From assembly GCA_034620365.1 (NCBI GenBank), contig JAQGEQ010000175.1, positions 1,860,001 through 1,924,000 of the forward strand: a stretch of 64,000 nucleotides of DNA. The letters run 5' to 3'. How positions within the stretch are numbered: position 1 is the first letter of the stretch; each line of letters begins with the position of its first letter. Shown here one piece after another: positions 29,521 through 40,580 of the stretch. Made by a program: the position numbers and the translations under genes. The notes under the pieces are model-generated. The model searched no databases. It was not told the DNA's origin and worked only from the letters and a program-made list of their open reading frames with translations. Origin of the DNA: Pegea sp. RAD2-039 (taxonomy: Eukaryota; Chordata; Thaliacea; Salpida; Salpidae).

Positions 29521-29710
29521 TCCTGCTTGGTGGCGAAGCGGTTACTACACCTAGCTACAAGGTACATCTAGCTAGGAAGTACCGGGTTCGACCCCAGGTG
29601 GAGACATATAAAACTCCGGAGAAAAAAAAAACCATAAAAAACTCCTGAGAATGTGTGTTAGTGAGATGTGCTCTCTTTAGGCACCCTCCTTCGCATTTAT
29701 ATATATAAAA
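29521..29710 (+). repeat. tRNA-derived SINE
   Basis: The 5' part looks like a tRNA: an A-box-like TGGCGAAGCGG near 29531 and a perfect B-box GGTTCGACCCC at 29585-29595, 54 bases apart. The acceptor stem does not pair well and there is extra sequence between the boxes, so it is not a working tRNA gene. A unique body follows (GTGTGTTAGTGAGATG at 29653, then a pyrimidine-rich CACCCTCCTTCGC), ending in an A/T-rich tail. The body recurs at 57596-57646, supporting a SINE family of tRNA-like head plus shared 3' module. Confidence 0.75.
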
Positions 29711-32187
29711 TAAAAAAAAAATAAAATTTCTACTTAAAGCTTTTTACATTAAAACTCAATGTTATAATTAATCTTATTTCTAAAGATCAAATGATTCTTG
29801 TTTAAAAAAACAGATAAAAATAATTTTAACTTCGAAAACCTTTTAATAAAAAAACTTTAAATAAACTTCTATATATATAATTTCTCTATCGTCTTCGAGG
29901 TCATACAACAATTAAAATTATTATTAATTAAAAATATAATTTAAAATCATTAAATATCGGCAACTTCTGCCCTGGCTCACAGCTGAATGTTATTGGCCGA
30001 AGCAGCCATTTCTTCTTATATTTAATATACCTACTTTGGTACCAGTACTTTTTTTGACTGAACTTTGTAGACAGAAGCAGTAGATGAATGGAAGTTAACA
30101 ACCATACTTTTAGCAAGAGATTTGATTATAATATAATGCAGCGTGCACTGAGTTACCTCCATTTCTCAGATTTGTTGCTCGGTGAAACGGCATAGAGACT
30201 TGGAACAATAATAATGAGGTCAACGGATCATTGAATCCAACTTATATTCTAAATAAATAACTTTTATTTTTTCAGCAGAAGATTTTTTGGTAAAATTATT
30301 TTATGATTTAAAACAAACAAATAATAAACATTTAAAGTAATAATTTTTAGTAAATACAAAAAGTAAGGCATCAGGACCTAAAAAATAGATTTTAACCGAA
30401 CCCAAATTTTTAAGGAAAAGGTCTTCATAGTGATGGATATCACGATGTACTTTTTATCTACTTAATAATAAAAGGTAGATATCTGATTAAAAGAGACCAG
30501 CAATCTTTTTATGTAACTTAGCTTTTTATTATTTCTATAATTTTCACTAAAGGTCGTCAATTATCTTTTTGCATTAGTTTTATAAGATTATTTTGCGTCT
30601 TTACGTAATACTGACAACAGTTTATTTATGGTAATAGAAAGTTTTTGTTATTTGGATAACAAAGTAAAACTATTATTGATGAAGGGTTATAAAAGAGTAA
30701 AAACATTTAACATTCAAGCAAAATAATTTCTTATTATAACTTACTAAATTATTCAAAATGTATGGCTTTGCTGGTTAAAAATTCATAATGTAATTGTTTT
30801 AACAATAACATAGGTTATTCAAAAAACTTGATTGAAGATGAAATTATAAAGATTATTTGATTAACAATTTAACGACTAATAAAAGCATTGTTATTGAGTT
30901 GTAATTAAAAGTTATATAATATTTCATTTCAAGAACAACGACAACAAAAAACAAAAGATGGTTGTAAAAAGTTTACGTAAAGCTTACTTTACACATATTT
31001 AATCTTTCATGAAATGTCATTAGATAAATGTAAATTTTATTGCATGACATAAAAACCAGGTTACGTATATAGAAAGTTTAAATTAAAAGTTATTACAAAT
31101 AGTTTAATAGCATAATCACGTTTTGATTTGTTTATTACAAGAGTTATAATAGTGCGAATTAACTTTTAACTCAATAACTTTTGCTTTTATCATATTTTTT
31201 TAACAATATACGTTGCAGAATATGACATGATTTGTTTACAAATTTACCTAAAAATCCCTCCTTAAAAATTACCCTTCTATGTTTGATTAATATTTATAGC
31301 TTCTTTAATCCAAATAATTTTTGTTGTTTAATTAATCAAAAAGTTATCATATGGTTTGTACAACTTATCTGATACTAACACATCTTTTATGTATTTGTTT
31401 ATTTATTAAAAAGTATTGATCTTTATTAATTTGCAATTTATATTTTTTATATGCTTGTCCAGAAAATATTATTTTTCTAATCTTTCTAAATCAACTAATT
31501 TTATCATTTTCAAGATATTCAATTATTAGCTTTAACATCTTAACTTAGTTGTTTTTTTGATGACTAATTTTATTTCTTAAAAAACTTTGTTTTTCAAATC
31601 AAATGAAAAATATTTATCTTAGTTTTTTATCTGGTTAAGTTGTTATGTTTTCAATATTTTAACTTGTTTATCTTTTATTTATTATGTCTATTTACTTCTA
31701 CTTTTATTAATGTAAATAATTTATAAAATTATAATTTATTGAGTACATTAGAACATTTTTTACACTTTATCAATATTTATACTTAATCTTGATTTATTAT
31801 GTAATTTAAATAAGATTGTTAATTATAATTTATATGTGATTATATTAAAACATTATTATTAAATATATAGCTAAAAATTATGTTTTTGTAAATTATTTAC
31901 TTTCTTTTTCTATGACAGATTTGTTTGTCTATAATTTAAACTCATAGAAAATCATGATAACTGTTTGTAAAATAATATTGATTATATATAACTGCTTTAT
32001 AAAGTTAGCAAGTTTTATAAATTGAATTTGGTTAATAAAAGTAGTAATGTAAAAGATAAAAATTGTTTGAAATTTTATTTTAAGTCATTATGTTTAGTTT
32101 TTATTTTATGAAAATTAATTTTTATTTCAGTTTATATATCTTTATGATGTATATTTTTATATAATAAGTGACAATTGAAAAAAAACA
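29711..32187. other. Upstream region of MON2
   Basis: A+T-rich DNA without a supported gene. An acceptor-like TTTTTATTTCAG ends at 32130, 57 bases before the MON2 ATG, so MON2 probably has an intron in its 5' UTR. The donor was not located. Confidence 0.45.
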
Positions 32188-35100
32188 ATGACAGCTCCTA
32201 GAGAAAAGCGTTTAATTGAAGACTTACAAGCAGATCTCAGATTGTTATCAAATGAGACTAAACGAAAATACTCTCCAGTTAAGGAGGCTGCTGAATCTGC
32301 GATCATGATAATGAGAACTGTTTTACCATCTTCAAAAATTAGCTCAGATTCTAGTGATGTGATCAATTCTCTGAGAGAGTCTTGTAGAGATATTCTTCAA
32401 CCTTTTATAATGGGATGTGATACACGAAGTGTTCATGTGGTTCAGTTATGTTTATCTGCAATTCAAAGGATTGTTACACATGAAATTGCTGATAAAGTAG
32501 CAGCTAAAAATATAGTTTGTGTTTTGTGGCAAATATTTGAACAAGGAGCAGATGATCTTCAACTAAGAGTACTACAGACTATTATTGTTTTAGTAACTTC
32601 TAAATCATGTTCATTAACTGGACATTCTCTAGCAAAGGCAATAGTTTTATGTTTTAGACTTCATTTTACAAAAAATTTTGTAACAAACAATACAGCTGAA
32701 GCAACAATTAGACAAGTTGTCTCTTTAGTATTTGATCGCTTAGTTGAAGAGGACAATAAATGTGAATGCTCTGAAAATAAGTCTGATGGAAGTTTATCAA
32801 AGACTAGTACTTGTAAATTTGATGCACCACCTGGTTTACCAGTTCAAAGGGAAGATGCTTATTATTTATTTCAAGATCTTTGTCAACTAGTTATTGCTGA
32901 TAGCCCTCATTGGCTTTTAGGTATAACAGAGATGACTGTAAGTTTTGGTTTAGAGCTTATTGAAAATTTACTTGTTGATTATGGAAATATTTTCAAGAAT
33001 AATCCTGAAATGAAATTTCTATTAAAAGATCGCGTTTGTGCTCTCATAATCAGATTATTTTCACCAAATATTCAAAGTAGACAAGGTGCACCTCCATTAC
33101 CATCAGGTGGTTCACCAAATAAAAATAACAAACCTCTATACCCTTTGTCAATGAGGTTGTTGAGGTTAGTTTGTTTGTTGCTGAAACGTTATTATGCTGA
33201 TCTTATTACTGAAAGTGAAATTTTTTTATCATTATTAGTTAAATTTTTAGAATGTAATAAACCACAATGGCAGTGTGTGCTTGCTATAGAAGTTTTAAGT
33301 CAACTTTGTGCTCAACAAGGTTTAATGAAATCTTTTTGTCAAGCATATGACATGCAAACTCATAGTACAAAAATATTCAAAAATTTGGTGTCAGCGTTGT
33401 GTATGTTTATTAAAAATATCTTTCTGAATAATCAACCTTTATCATCAGCAAATGCTGGTGATGGTTTATCACCACCTTCTAATCAAGCACAATTCGTCTT
33501 TCAACAACATGGGGTTAACTTTCCTCTACCACCAATGTTTTCACCTACTTCAAGTTCAATCAGATACATCTACTTAGAGATGCTTGACAAAAGTGAACCA
33601 CCAGAAGCACCTGAAGGTTATATGCTAGCAATGGCTTATGTCTCATTAATCGATTTAGTTCAAGTTTTAACTTATCAATGTTATGATGAAGATGATGAAA
33701 AGCTAAAAGTTTTAAAACTTTCTCAAGAAAACCAAGCTGTGCTGATAGAGATGATCAATGCTTCGTGGGAATCACTTTATTTAGTGCTATCACTTTTATT
33801 GAACGCATGTAGTGATGAAACTTGTATAGAAAGTATTTTGAAGTGTATTGGTTCAATAGCTGGACTTTGTGGTCACTTAAAGTTAAATGGACCAAGAGAT
33901 GCTTTTATCATCATCTTATGTAAAGCTGCTCTACCAATTAACTATACTTTACCTGTGATTCAAAATTCCTTACCAACATTTTCAAAACAGTCAGATATTG
34001 AAAATAATTTATTTGTAGAGCAACAGCAAGTTGTAGTAGTTGGTCAATCTTTGCCTTCTAACAGTAACAATCTACCCTCTGCTCTCAGTTCAGTTTCACT
34101 AACATCAAAAAATGTTCAATGTATGAAAAGTATATTAAATTTTTCTTTAACATATGGCGCTCATATCAACACAGCATGGCAATATATTCTTTCATCTCTT
34201 CAACACCTTGTCTGGATTTTAGGTCTACAACCATCTTCAGGAGGTTTGTTAAAACCAAGTCTAAGATCTTCAGAGAGTAGCAATTCAACAAACGCTTCAG
34301 TTCTCACAACAGCTGTGCTTTCTGATCTACCAGTTTTGTCGAACATGTTATCTAACTTATTCAACTTTTCCAAACACCTTGATGATGTCGCATTACATCA
34401 TTTAATAAATGCTTTATGTTCACTTTCAGTTGAAGCGATGGATACAGCTTCTAGTGCAGCTGTCAAAGAACCAAGTCTTTTTGCTGTTGCAAAGTTACTT
34501 GAAACCGGTTTAGTCAATATGGACCGGATAGAAATCTTGTGGCGACCAGTTACAGGACATTTGTTGGAAGTTTGTCAACATCAGAACAGTTTGTTGAGAG
34601 AATGGGGATCTGAAGGCGTTGTCTCATTAGTTAAAGCTGCAATGAAGTATTATAGTAATGACAAAAAGACAAATAATTCCAAGTTGCTTCACATGTTTCT
34701 GCAACCCTTTAAAGAGCTTAGCGGAATCGACCAACAAGATGTACGAAATAAACAACTTGATGGAGTTCTACAAATATTAAATGCTTGTGGTGATAATTTG
34801 TGTGATGGTTGGAATACTGTGCTGTTAATTATTGGTTCAGCTACTAATATCTCCTCAGAGCAACTTGTGCGACTTGGATTTAAAAGTGTTCAGCTTGTAA
34901 TATCAGATTACTTGCTGTCATTACCTGTTACAGCCTTGCCTTGCTGTATTGATGTTGTTGAACAATATGCTAAACAAATACAAGATTTTAACATCAGTTT
35001 GACTTCAATCGGTTTACTTTGGAGTATGTCAGATTATATCCATCAAAATGAAGCAAAAATACACCAGGAAGTGACTTGTAAAGACGGTGAAGAAGAAATA

Positions 35101-37038
35101 CTTTGTCCAGATAAGTTGTGGATGTATCTGTTTAAAAAAATGGGAGTATTATGTATGGATGAAAGACCTGCTGTCCGTAAAAGTGCAGGACAGACTCTCT
35201 TTTCTACTCTTTCTGCTCATTGGTCTAATCTTTCACCAAATACTTTATCTCAAGTAATATGGCAAGTCTTGTTCCCATTAATGAACAGTGTTCAAAAAGC
35301 TTGTAATAGTGCTTCAACTGATAAATTGAAATCAACAAATAGATCCATAATGGTCCATCATTCAAGAGATACTGAAGAGAAACAGTGGCAAGAAACAAGT
35401 GTGTTGACGCTCGCGGGTATATCTCGTGTGTTTAAAGCTAAACATTCGATTTTACTCAACATAAAAGACTTTGAAGCTGCATGGGAGAAGGTATTAGATT
35501 ACATCCAAGCAGCTGCTACTAGTAACAGCATTGAACTATCGAGATCTGCTCTTTGTAGCTTTGAAGAAATTCTCAATCCTGTTGAAAGTTCAGAAGTTAA
35601 TCTTCAAAAATCTTCAAAAAGTTTGTGGAGAAGTTGCTGGGAGGCGTGGTGCAGTATAGGAATTAAAATAACGCTGCCACCACCACCAGGACAAACTGCA
35701 CCAGATGATACTCTGTCACAAGCTTATCTTACTTCATTGGTGTTGTTATTCCCACCTTTACACAACCGATTAGTTGATAGTTTTGATGCAGACGACTTCA
35801 GACGTTTAGCTCAAGTTCTCTATGGAACTGTATGTATACCTGTACGTTCAGATGCCACTGCATTCATCTTACCGACATCAACATCAGTTCTTACTCCTCT
35901 TCAAGAGTCAGTTGTAAACGCTATTGATGTTGTACAGAAATCAGTCTCTTCTAATTCTGATAGTTCAATTTATCCAGCTGTTTTTGAGTTTTTATTATCG
36001 ATTGTCGATTTCATTTCTGTACCCCCATCTTATGGAGATATTAAAAACTATAATGGACCTCCAAACAAAACTAAATTCGTATGTGTCAATTACATAGCGT
36101 TTGCAGAATATTGTATGCAAGTTGTTGTTGGCTTGTTCCAAATAACATCTTGTCACAAAGCTGTTATTAATCGAGGAATATTGACAATGGTCATTAAAAC
36201 TTTTCGAGGTCCTCTTAATAAAAAGTTTTATAATGAAAATACCAAAACATGGCAGCTTACAGTAAATGCTTTGCTAAAGATTCTCAACTCTGGGCTGCCA
36301 GTTGTTAGACAACACCCGCAACAGTTTGTGTTTGATAGCCTTTGGGATGAACTTGCTGGCTGCATTGAAGATTGTTTGTTTTCAAACAGTTCGCCACCAG
36401 CGACTTTATCAGTTGAAGAACATGATAAACTAGAAACTTTTGATGTTCATTTAATTGAATTGATCAGAAGTGAAATATTACCCTATCGTAACTGTTTTCC
36501 AAAACCCTTTCTAAACAAAGTCGTGGTTGTTTTAAATAAAGGCTCTTTGCATACAGCTTCAAAAGATTTAGACATCCAAGTAAACAGAGAAAGACCCAGA
36601 AACCGGTTGAATAAGGAATGTTTTGATGCTCTTTTCCAATTTTCTGTTTTTCCATTATCTAACGGCGCTGAAGCTACGAAAGAAGAAGACATAAATAAAG
36701 ATGTTGAACTAAACGAAAGCACAATAACAAGTTTACTTCAACGGTGTAGAACATCTCTTACTGAGTATGTCTCTGCCAGTCGCCTTAAAACTCATTTTCC
36801 TTTATCTGAAATTCAACTAAATGATGTTTTATTTTCTCTGAAATCTGTTAATATTCTACTAAAACGCCTTCAATCAACTAATATTGAAATAAGCTCGAAT
36901 ATATGGTCAAACTTTTCAGATCTTTATCCAATTTTAGTTGAATGTGTACCGACTTCCTCCTCAGAGGTTCGTAACTCAGTAGCAAAAGTGTTGATTTTAT
37001 ATCAATATTTCTTATCATTTGGTGAAGCCAAAGTTTAA
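32188..37038 (+). CDS. MON2: MON2 (Dopey/Arf-GEF-related trafficking regulator), intronless CDS
   Basis: One uninterrupted frame of 1616 codons covers the whole protein (human MON2 is about 1717). MON2 is a large HEAT/armadillo-like protein related to BIG/Sec7 Arf exchange factors but without a Sec7 domain. It acts at the trans-Golgi and endosomes with Dopey proteins. The N-terminal DCB-like region is clearly recognisable (KEAAESAI, QPFIMGCDTR, KAIVLCFRLHFTK, NNTAEATIRQVV), followed by the HUS-like block LFQDLCQLV and SLLVKFLECNKPQW. Conservation continues to the end. The ATG context AACAATGACA and the match to the family N-terminus support the start. No frameshift or in-frame stop is present, so it looks functional. 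Its lack of coding introns contrasts with DCAF8, ECT2 and ATXN7 in the same window. AATAAA lies at 37104-37109. Confidence 0.95.
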   Translation: MTAPREKRLIEDLQADLRLLSNETKRKYSPVKEAAESAIMIMRTVLPSSKISSDSSDVINSLRESCRDILQPFIMGCDTRSVHVVQLCLSAIQRIVTHEIADKVAAKNIVCVLWQIFEQGADDLQLRVLQTIIVLVTSKSCSLTGHSLAKAIVLCFRLHFTKNFVTNNTAEATIRQVVSLVFDRLVEEDNKCECSENKSDGSLSKTSTCKFDAPPGLPVQREDAYYLFQDLCQLVIADSPHWLLGITEMTVSFGLELIENLLVDYGNIFKNNPEMKFLLKDRVCALIIRLFSPNIQSRQGAPPLPSGGSPNKNNKPLYPLSMRLLRLVCLLLKRYYADLITESEIFLSLLVKFLECNKPQWQCVLAIEVLSQLCAQQGLMKSFCQAYDMQTHSTKIFKNLVSALCMFIKNIFLNNQPLSSANAGDGLSPPSNQAQFVFQQHGVNFPLPPMFSPTSSSIRYIYLEMLDKSEPPEAPEGYMLAMAYVSLIDLVQVLTYQCYDEDDEKLKVLKLSQENQAVLIEMINASWESLYLVLSLLLNACSDETCIESILKCIGSIAGLCGHLKLNGPRDAFIIILCKAALPINYTLPVIQNSLPTFSKQSDIENNLFVEQQQVVVVGQSLPSNSNNLPSALSSVSLTSKNVQCMKSILNFSLTYGAHINTAWQYILSSLQHLVWILGLQPSSGGLLKPSLRSSESSNSTNASVLTTAVLSDLPVLSNMLSNLFNFSKHLDDVALHHLINALCSLSVEAMDTASSAAVKEPSLFAVAKLLETGLVNMDRIEILWRPVTGHLLEVCQHQNSLLREWGSEGVVSLVKAAMKYYSNDKKTNNSKLLHMFLQPFKELSGIDQQDVRNKQLDGVLQILNACGDNLCDGWNTVLLIIGSATNISSEQLVRLGFKSVQLVISDYLLSLPVTALPCCIDVVEQYAKQIQDFNISLTSIGLLWSMSDYIHQNEAKIHQEVTCKDGEEEILCPDKLWMYLFKKMGVLCMDERPAVRKSAGQTLFSTLSAHWSNLSPNTLSQVIWQVLFPLMNSVQKACNSASTDKLKSTNRSIMVHHSRDTEEKQWQETSVLTLAGISRVFKAKHSILLNIKDFEAAWEKVLDYIQAAATSNSIELSRSALCSFEEILNPVESSEVNLQKSSKSLWRSCWEAWCSIGIKITLPPPPGQTAPDDTLSQAYLTSLVLLFPPLHNRLVDSFDADDFRRLAQVLYGTVCIPVRSDATAFILPTSTSVLTPLQESVVNAIDVVQKSVSSNSDSSIYPAVFEFLLSIVDFISVPPSYGDIKNYNGPPNKTKFVCVNYIAFAEYCMQVVVGLFQITSCHKAVINRGILTMVIKTFRGPLNKKFYNENTKTWQLTVNALLKILNSGLPVVRQHPQQFVFDSLWDELAGCIEDCLFSNSSPPATLSVEEHDKLETFDVHLIELIRSEILPYRNCFPKPFLNKVVVVLNKGSLHTASKDLDIQVNRERPRNRLNKECFDALFQFSVFPLSNGAEATKEEDINKDVELNESTITSLLQRCRTSLTEYVSASRLKTHFPLSEIQLNDVLFSLKSVNILLKRLQSTNIEISSNIWSNFSDLYPILVECVPTSSSEVRNSVAKVLILYQYFLSFGEAKV

Positions 37039-37103
37039 CTTAGAATGTTAAAGGGTAATGTGCAATGTTGGTGATTAGGTTTGATAATCGAAAGCATTTC
37101 ATA

Positions 37104-37109
37104 AATAAA
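37104..37109 (+). terminator. MON2 polyadenylation signal
   Basis: AATAAA sits 65 bases after the MON2 stop. It is the first such signal downstream. Confidence 0.6.
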
Positions 37110-37639
37110 AGATTTATCTCTCACTTTTCTGCTACTTGCACATTATTACAAAATTGGTCATCAAAATATCTTTATATAATCAAATATTTTTCTAAAAAAT
37201 TTTCTTGAAATATTTAATACAAGCTAATACACAAATATAAAAAAAATTGGTTATAGAAAGCTATTCAAATTTGATATTGATATCATTTTGCATCAGATTT
37301 CTATATTCTAGTTATTTTTGTTTATTCTTAGTCTTCCTCTAACTTATTTCATGTAAATTCAATTCTATCATTTTGTGTTTTGCTTTGTAAAGGTATTTTT
37401 TTCGCAATACTTAAGAGTATGAAAGATACCAGTGTTATGATAAAAGTTGAAACTAAATTCATGAAGAAAAATTTATTGTTTGAAGTAAGAAAGTCTTTAG
37501 AATGATAAATCTTATCACATACAAATAATCTTTTTCCTTCATAAAACTTTATTGTACTTCACAAATTTCACCAAATTTTTATTCAACTTAATTGACTAAA
37601 AAGCAAAAAAAAAACTACACAATAAAAAATTCCAGCAAA
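37110..37639. other. Convergent spacer MON2/POLR2L
   Basis: It holds the 3' ends of two convergent genes. TTTATT at 37578-37583 is AATAAA on the - strand and fits as the POLR2L signal. No gene is seen. Confidence 0.5.
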
Positions 37640-38510
<871 letters not shown>

Positions 38511-40580
38511 TTTGATCTCTTAATCACGTTATTTTCTCTGAAAAATAAATTACATAAATAATTAAAAACAGAAGAAAAATGTTCTTTTATTACAAATAGA
38601 CTAAAATGATTGTTGAAAAATAATTTTAATTATATTTAAAATATTGTTTTTAAAATTGACAATAATAATAAATATTAATCTGGATACCAGCTACTATTAT
38701 TATAATAACTTAACTAAAAACTTAATTTCATTCTATCTAAAAATGCAACAAAATTATAATTTAAAGTATTTTAATCGCAAGTTTTGAAAATAAAAAAACA
38801 AATAGACATTTTGAATTTATAATTCTTTTTACAAAATTAATTGATTTAATTTCAGCAAATCCCTTTTTAAAGTTAACATAATAAAAGTATAAATATTTGT
38901 ATTAAAACAATATACTTAAAAATAGAATAAAATAACCCAACAAGTAAAAGGTAATTGTATTATACAATTATTAAAAAATACTATAGAGATAAGTTAATAA
39001 CTAGTAAAATAAATTATAAATATTTTACAAATTGAAAGAAAAATTAAAACAGCAAATAAAAAGCTAAGCTTGATTATTACAGAAAAAAATAGATCTAGAA
39101 AAGCAAACTATAGTCTCTCCCATTAAGAAAGTAACTCGAATTTTGCTCATGACTATTATGGCGTTTTTATTTTTTGAAAATATAAATGAGCATTTTGTTC
39201 CTTCCTACCATTTGACGTATTTACAATTTAAAAGTCTATGTACATGTAATGGAGAAAGAAAATTTTGGCCCAAACCTGTTAATCTGTTATTAGGAGATTA
39301 ATTTTAATTGATAAAATCTTTTTAAATCATTTAATGTATCTATAAAGGATTAAAACGATACCTTAGTATATATTCGTGAACAAAATTTGATTTACCATAA
39401 AATACCAAAAAGTCAAATTTACTGAACATAGTCACACTGAAATTTTTTTAGATGTAAGCTAGTTTCTTTTCAATGCACGAATTGTAATTCTTCTTGAAAT
39501 GGACTGTTTAAAACTTTGTAAAATATTTTCTTCGATAAAATAATAAGAATTAAATAATTTAGTTTGGATGCTTTTGTATAACAGCACGATAAGATTTCAA
39601 AATAATAACAGCAATTACAATTCAAATTAAGTAAAATAATTAGTAATCCAACTCTTATATTTGAGCTATCTTGATTTGAAATAATTTTTCCAAACCACTA
39701 AGCTATAAAAAATGCAAATTTCTGCATCTGATCTAAATTGCAGCATGTATACTCTTGAGAGTTTCTTTTTCGATTACTCCTAATTTTATCACAAAAAAAA
39801 TTTAAAATGACGTTCATTAAGGGTTTTCTTTTAAATAGAATATAAAAAACTCCTCAAACTTGTGACATAAACCTAATCTTAATTTATAATTTATTTATAT
39901 TATATAAACATTTGTGTGCTATTTTAACAATATGAAAATTGAACATTTTCAACATCAAATTAGCTGAATTGCTCCTTTTAGAAGCTTGATCTCAACCTTA
40001 CGGTGCTTCATCTGCGAAGTTTGTGTCTGAATGTGGCTTCATATCTGTATTTGTAAGCAACTATTCCAATTGAAATTAATTCCCAGTATTATTAGGAGTC
40101 CATCAAACATTGCTACTGATAAAAAGCTTTTTTTTATCTTTTAGTTTTCATTTAGTTAGTATTATGATTCGAGTTAGCGATTTATCTATCTTGAAGATAA
40201 CTTCTAAATATTTAATCATCATTTAAACAAATTATTACAATTATCATAAAATGTTAAACAAACCAAACTCACTCGTTTATTGTCTAAGTCTGTCTATATC
40301 AGTCACGTGAATAAAATTACAGAAAGAAATTTTGCTAGTTTTTTATTTAAAACGTTTTGTAAACATAAAATAGTTGAATTTTGCTACAAACTAATTTGCA
40401 TTCGATTTATTTCAATTAAAAAATGGTTTTCAACAAAAACTTCAGCAAGAGAGCTGCTCAAAATTGAAAATCAAAAGGTGGAGAAACTAATTGGGCAATT
40501 TATTATTTACAAGACAATAAAAGAAAAAGAAAATGGCAAAAGTACAAATTTCAGCCTTAAACGGTGAAAATCGCGAAAGA
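38511..40580. other. Intergenic A+T-rich DNA
   Basis: No supported coding sequence. A 95-codon open frame at 40280-40567 (+) is Lys/Phe/Ile-rich with no recognisable motif and is probably chance. TTTATT at 40499-40504 could be the ATXN7 polyadenylation signal (- strand). Confidence 0.5.

Noticed and set aside
29521..29608. Functional tRNA gene
   Set aside because: The B-box is perfect but the acceptor stem does not pair, the loop spacing is off, and the unit continues into a repeated SINE body.
36464..36722. - strand frames inside MON2
   Set aside because: Shadow frames; the + strand frame is continuous and conserved through this part.
40280..40567. 95-codon + strand frame
   Set aside because: Low-complexity Lys/Ile/Phe composition, no motif, no splice or polyadenylation context.
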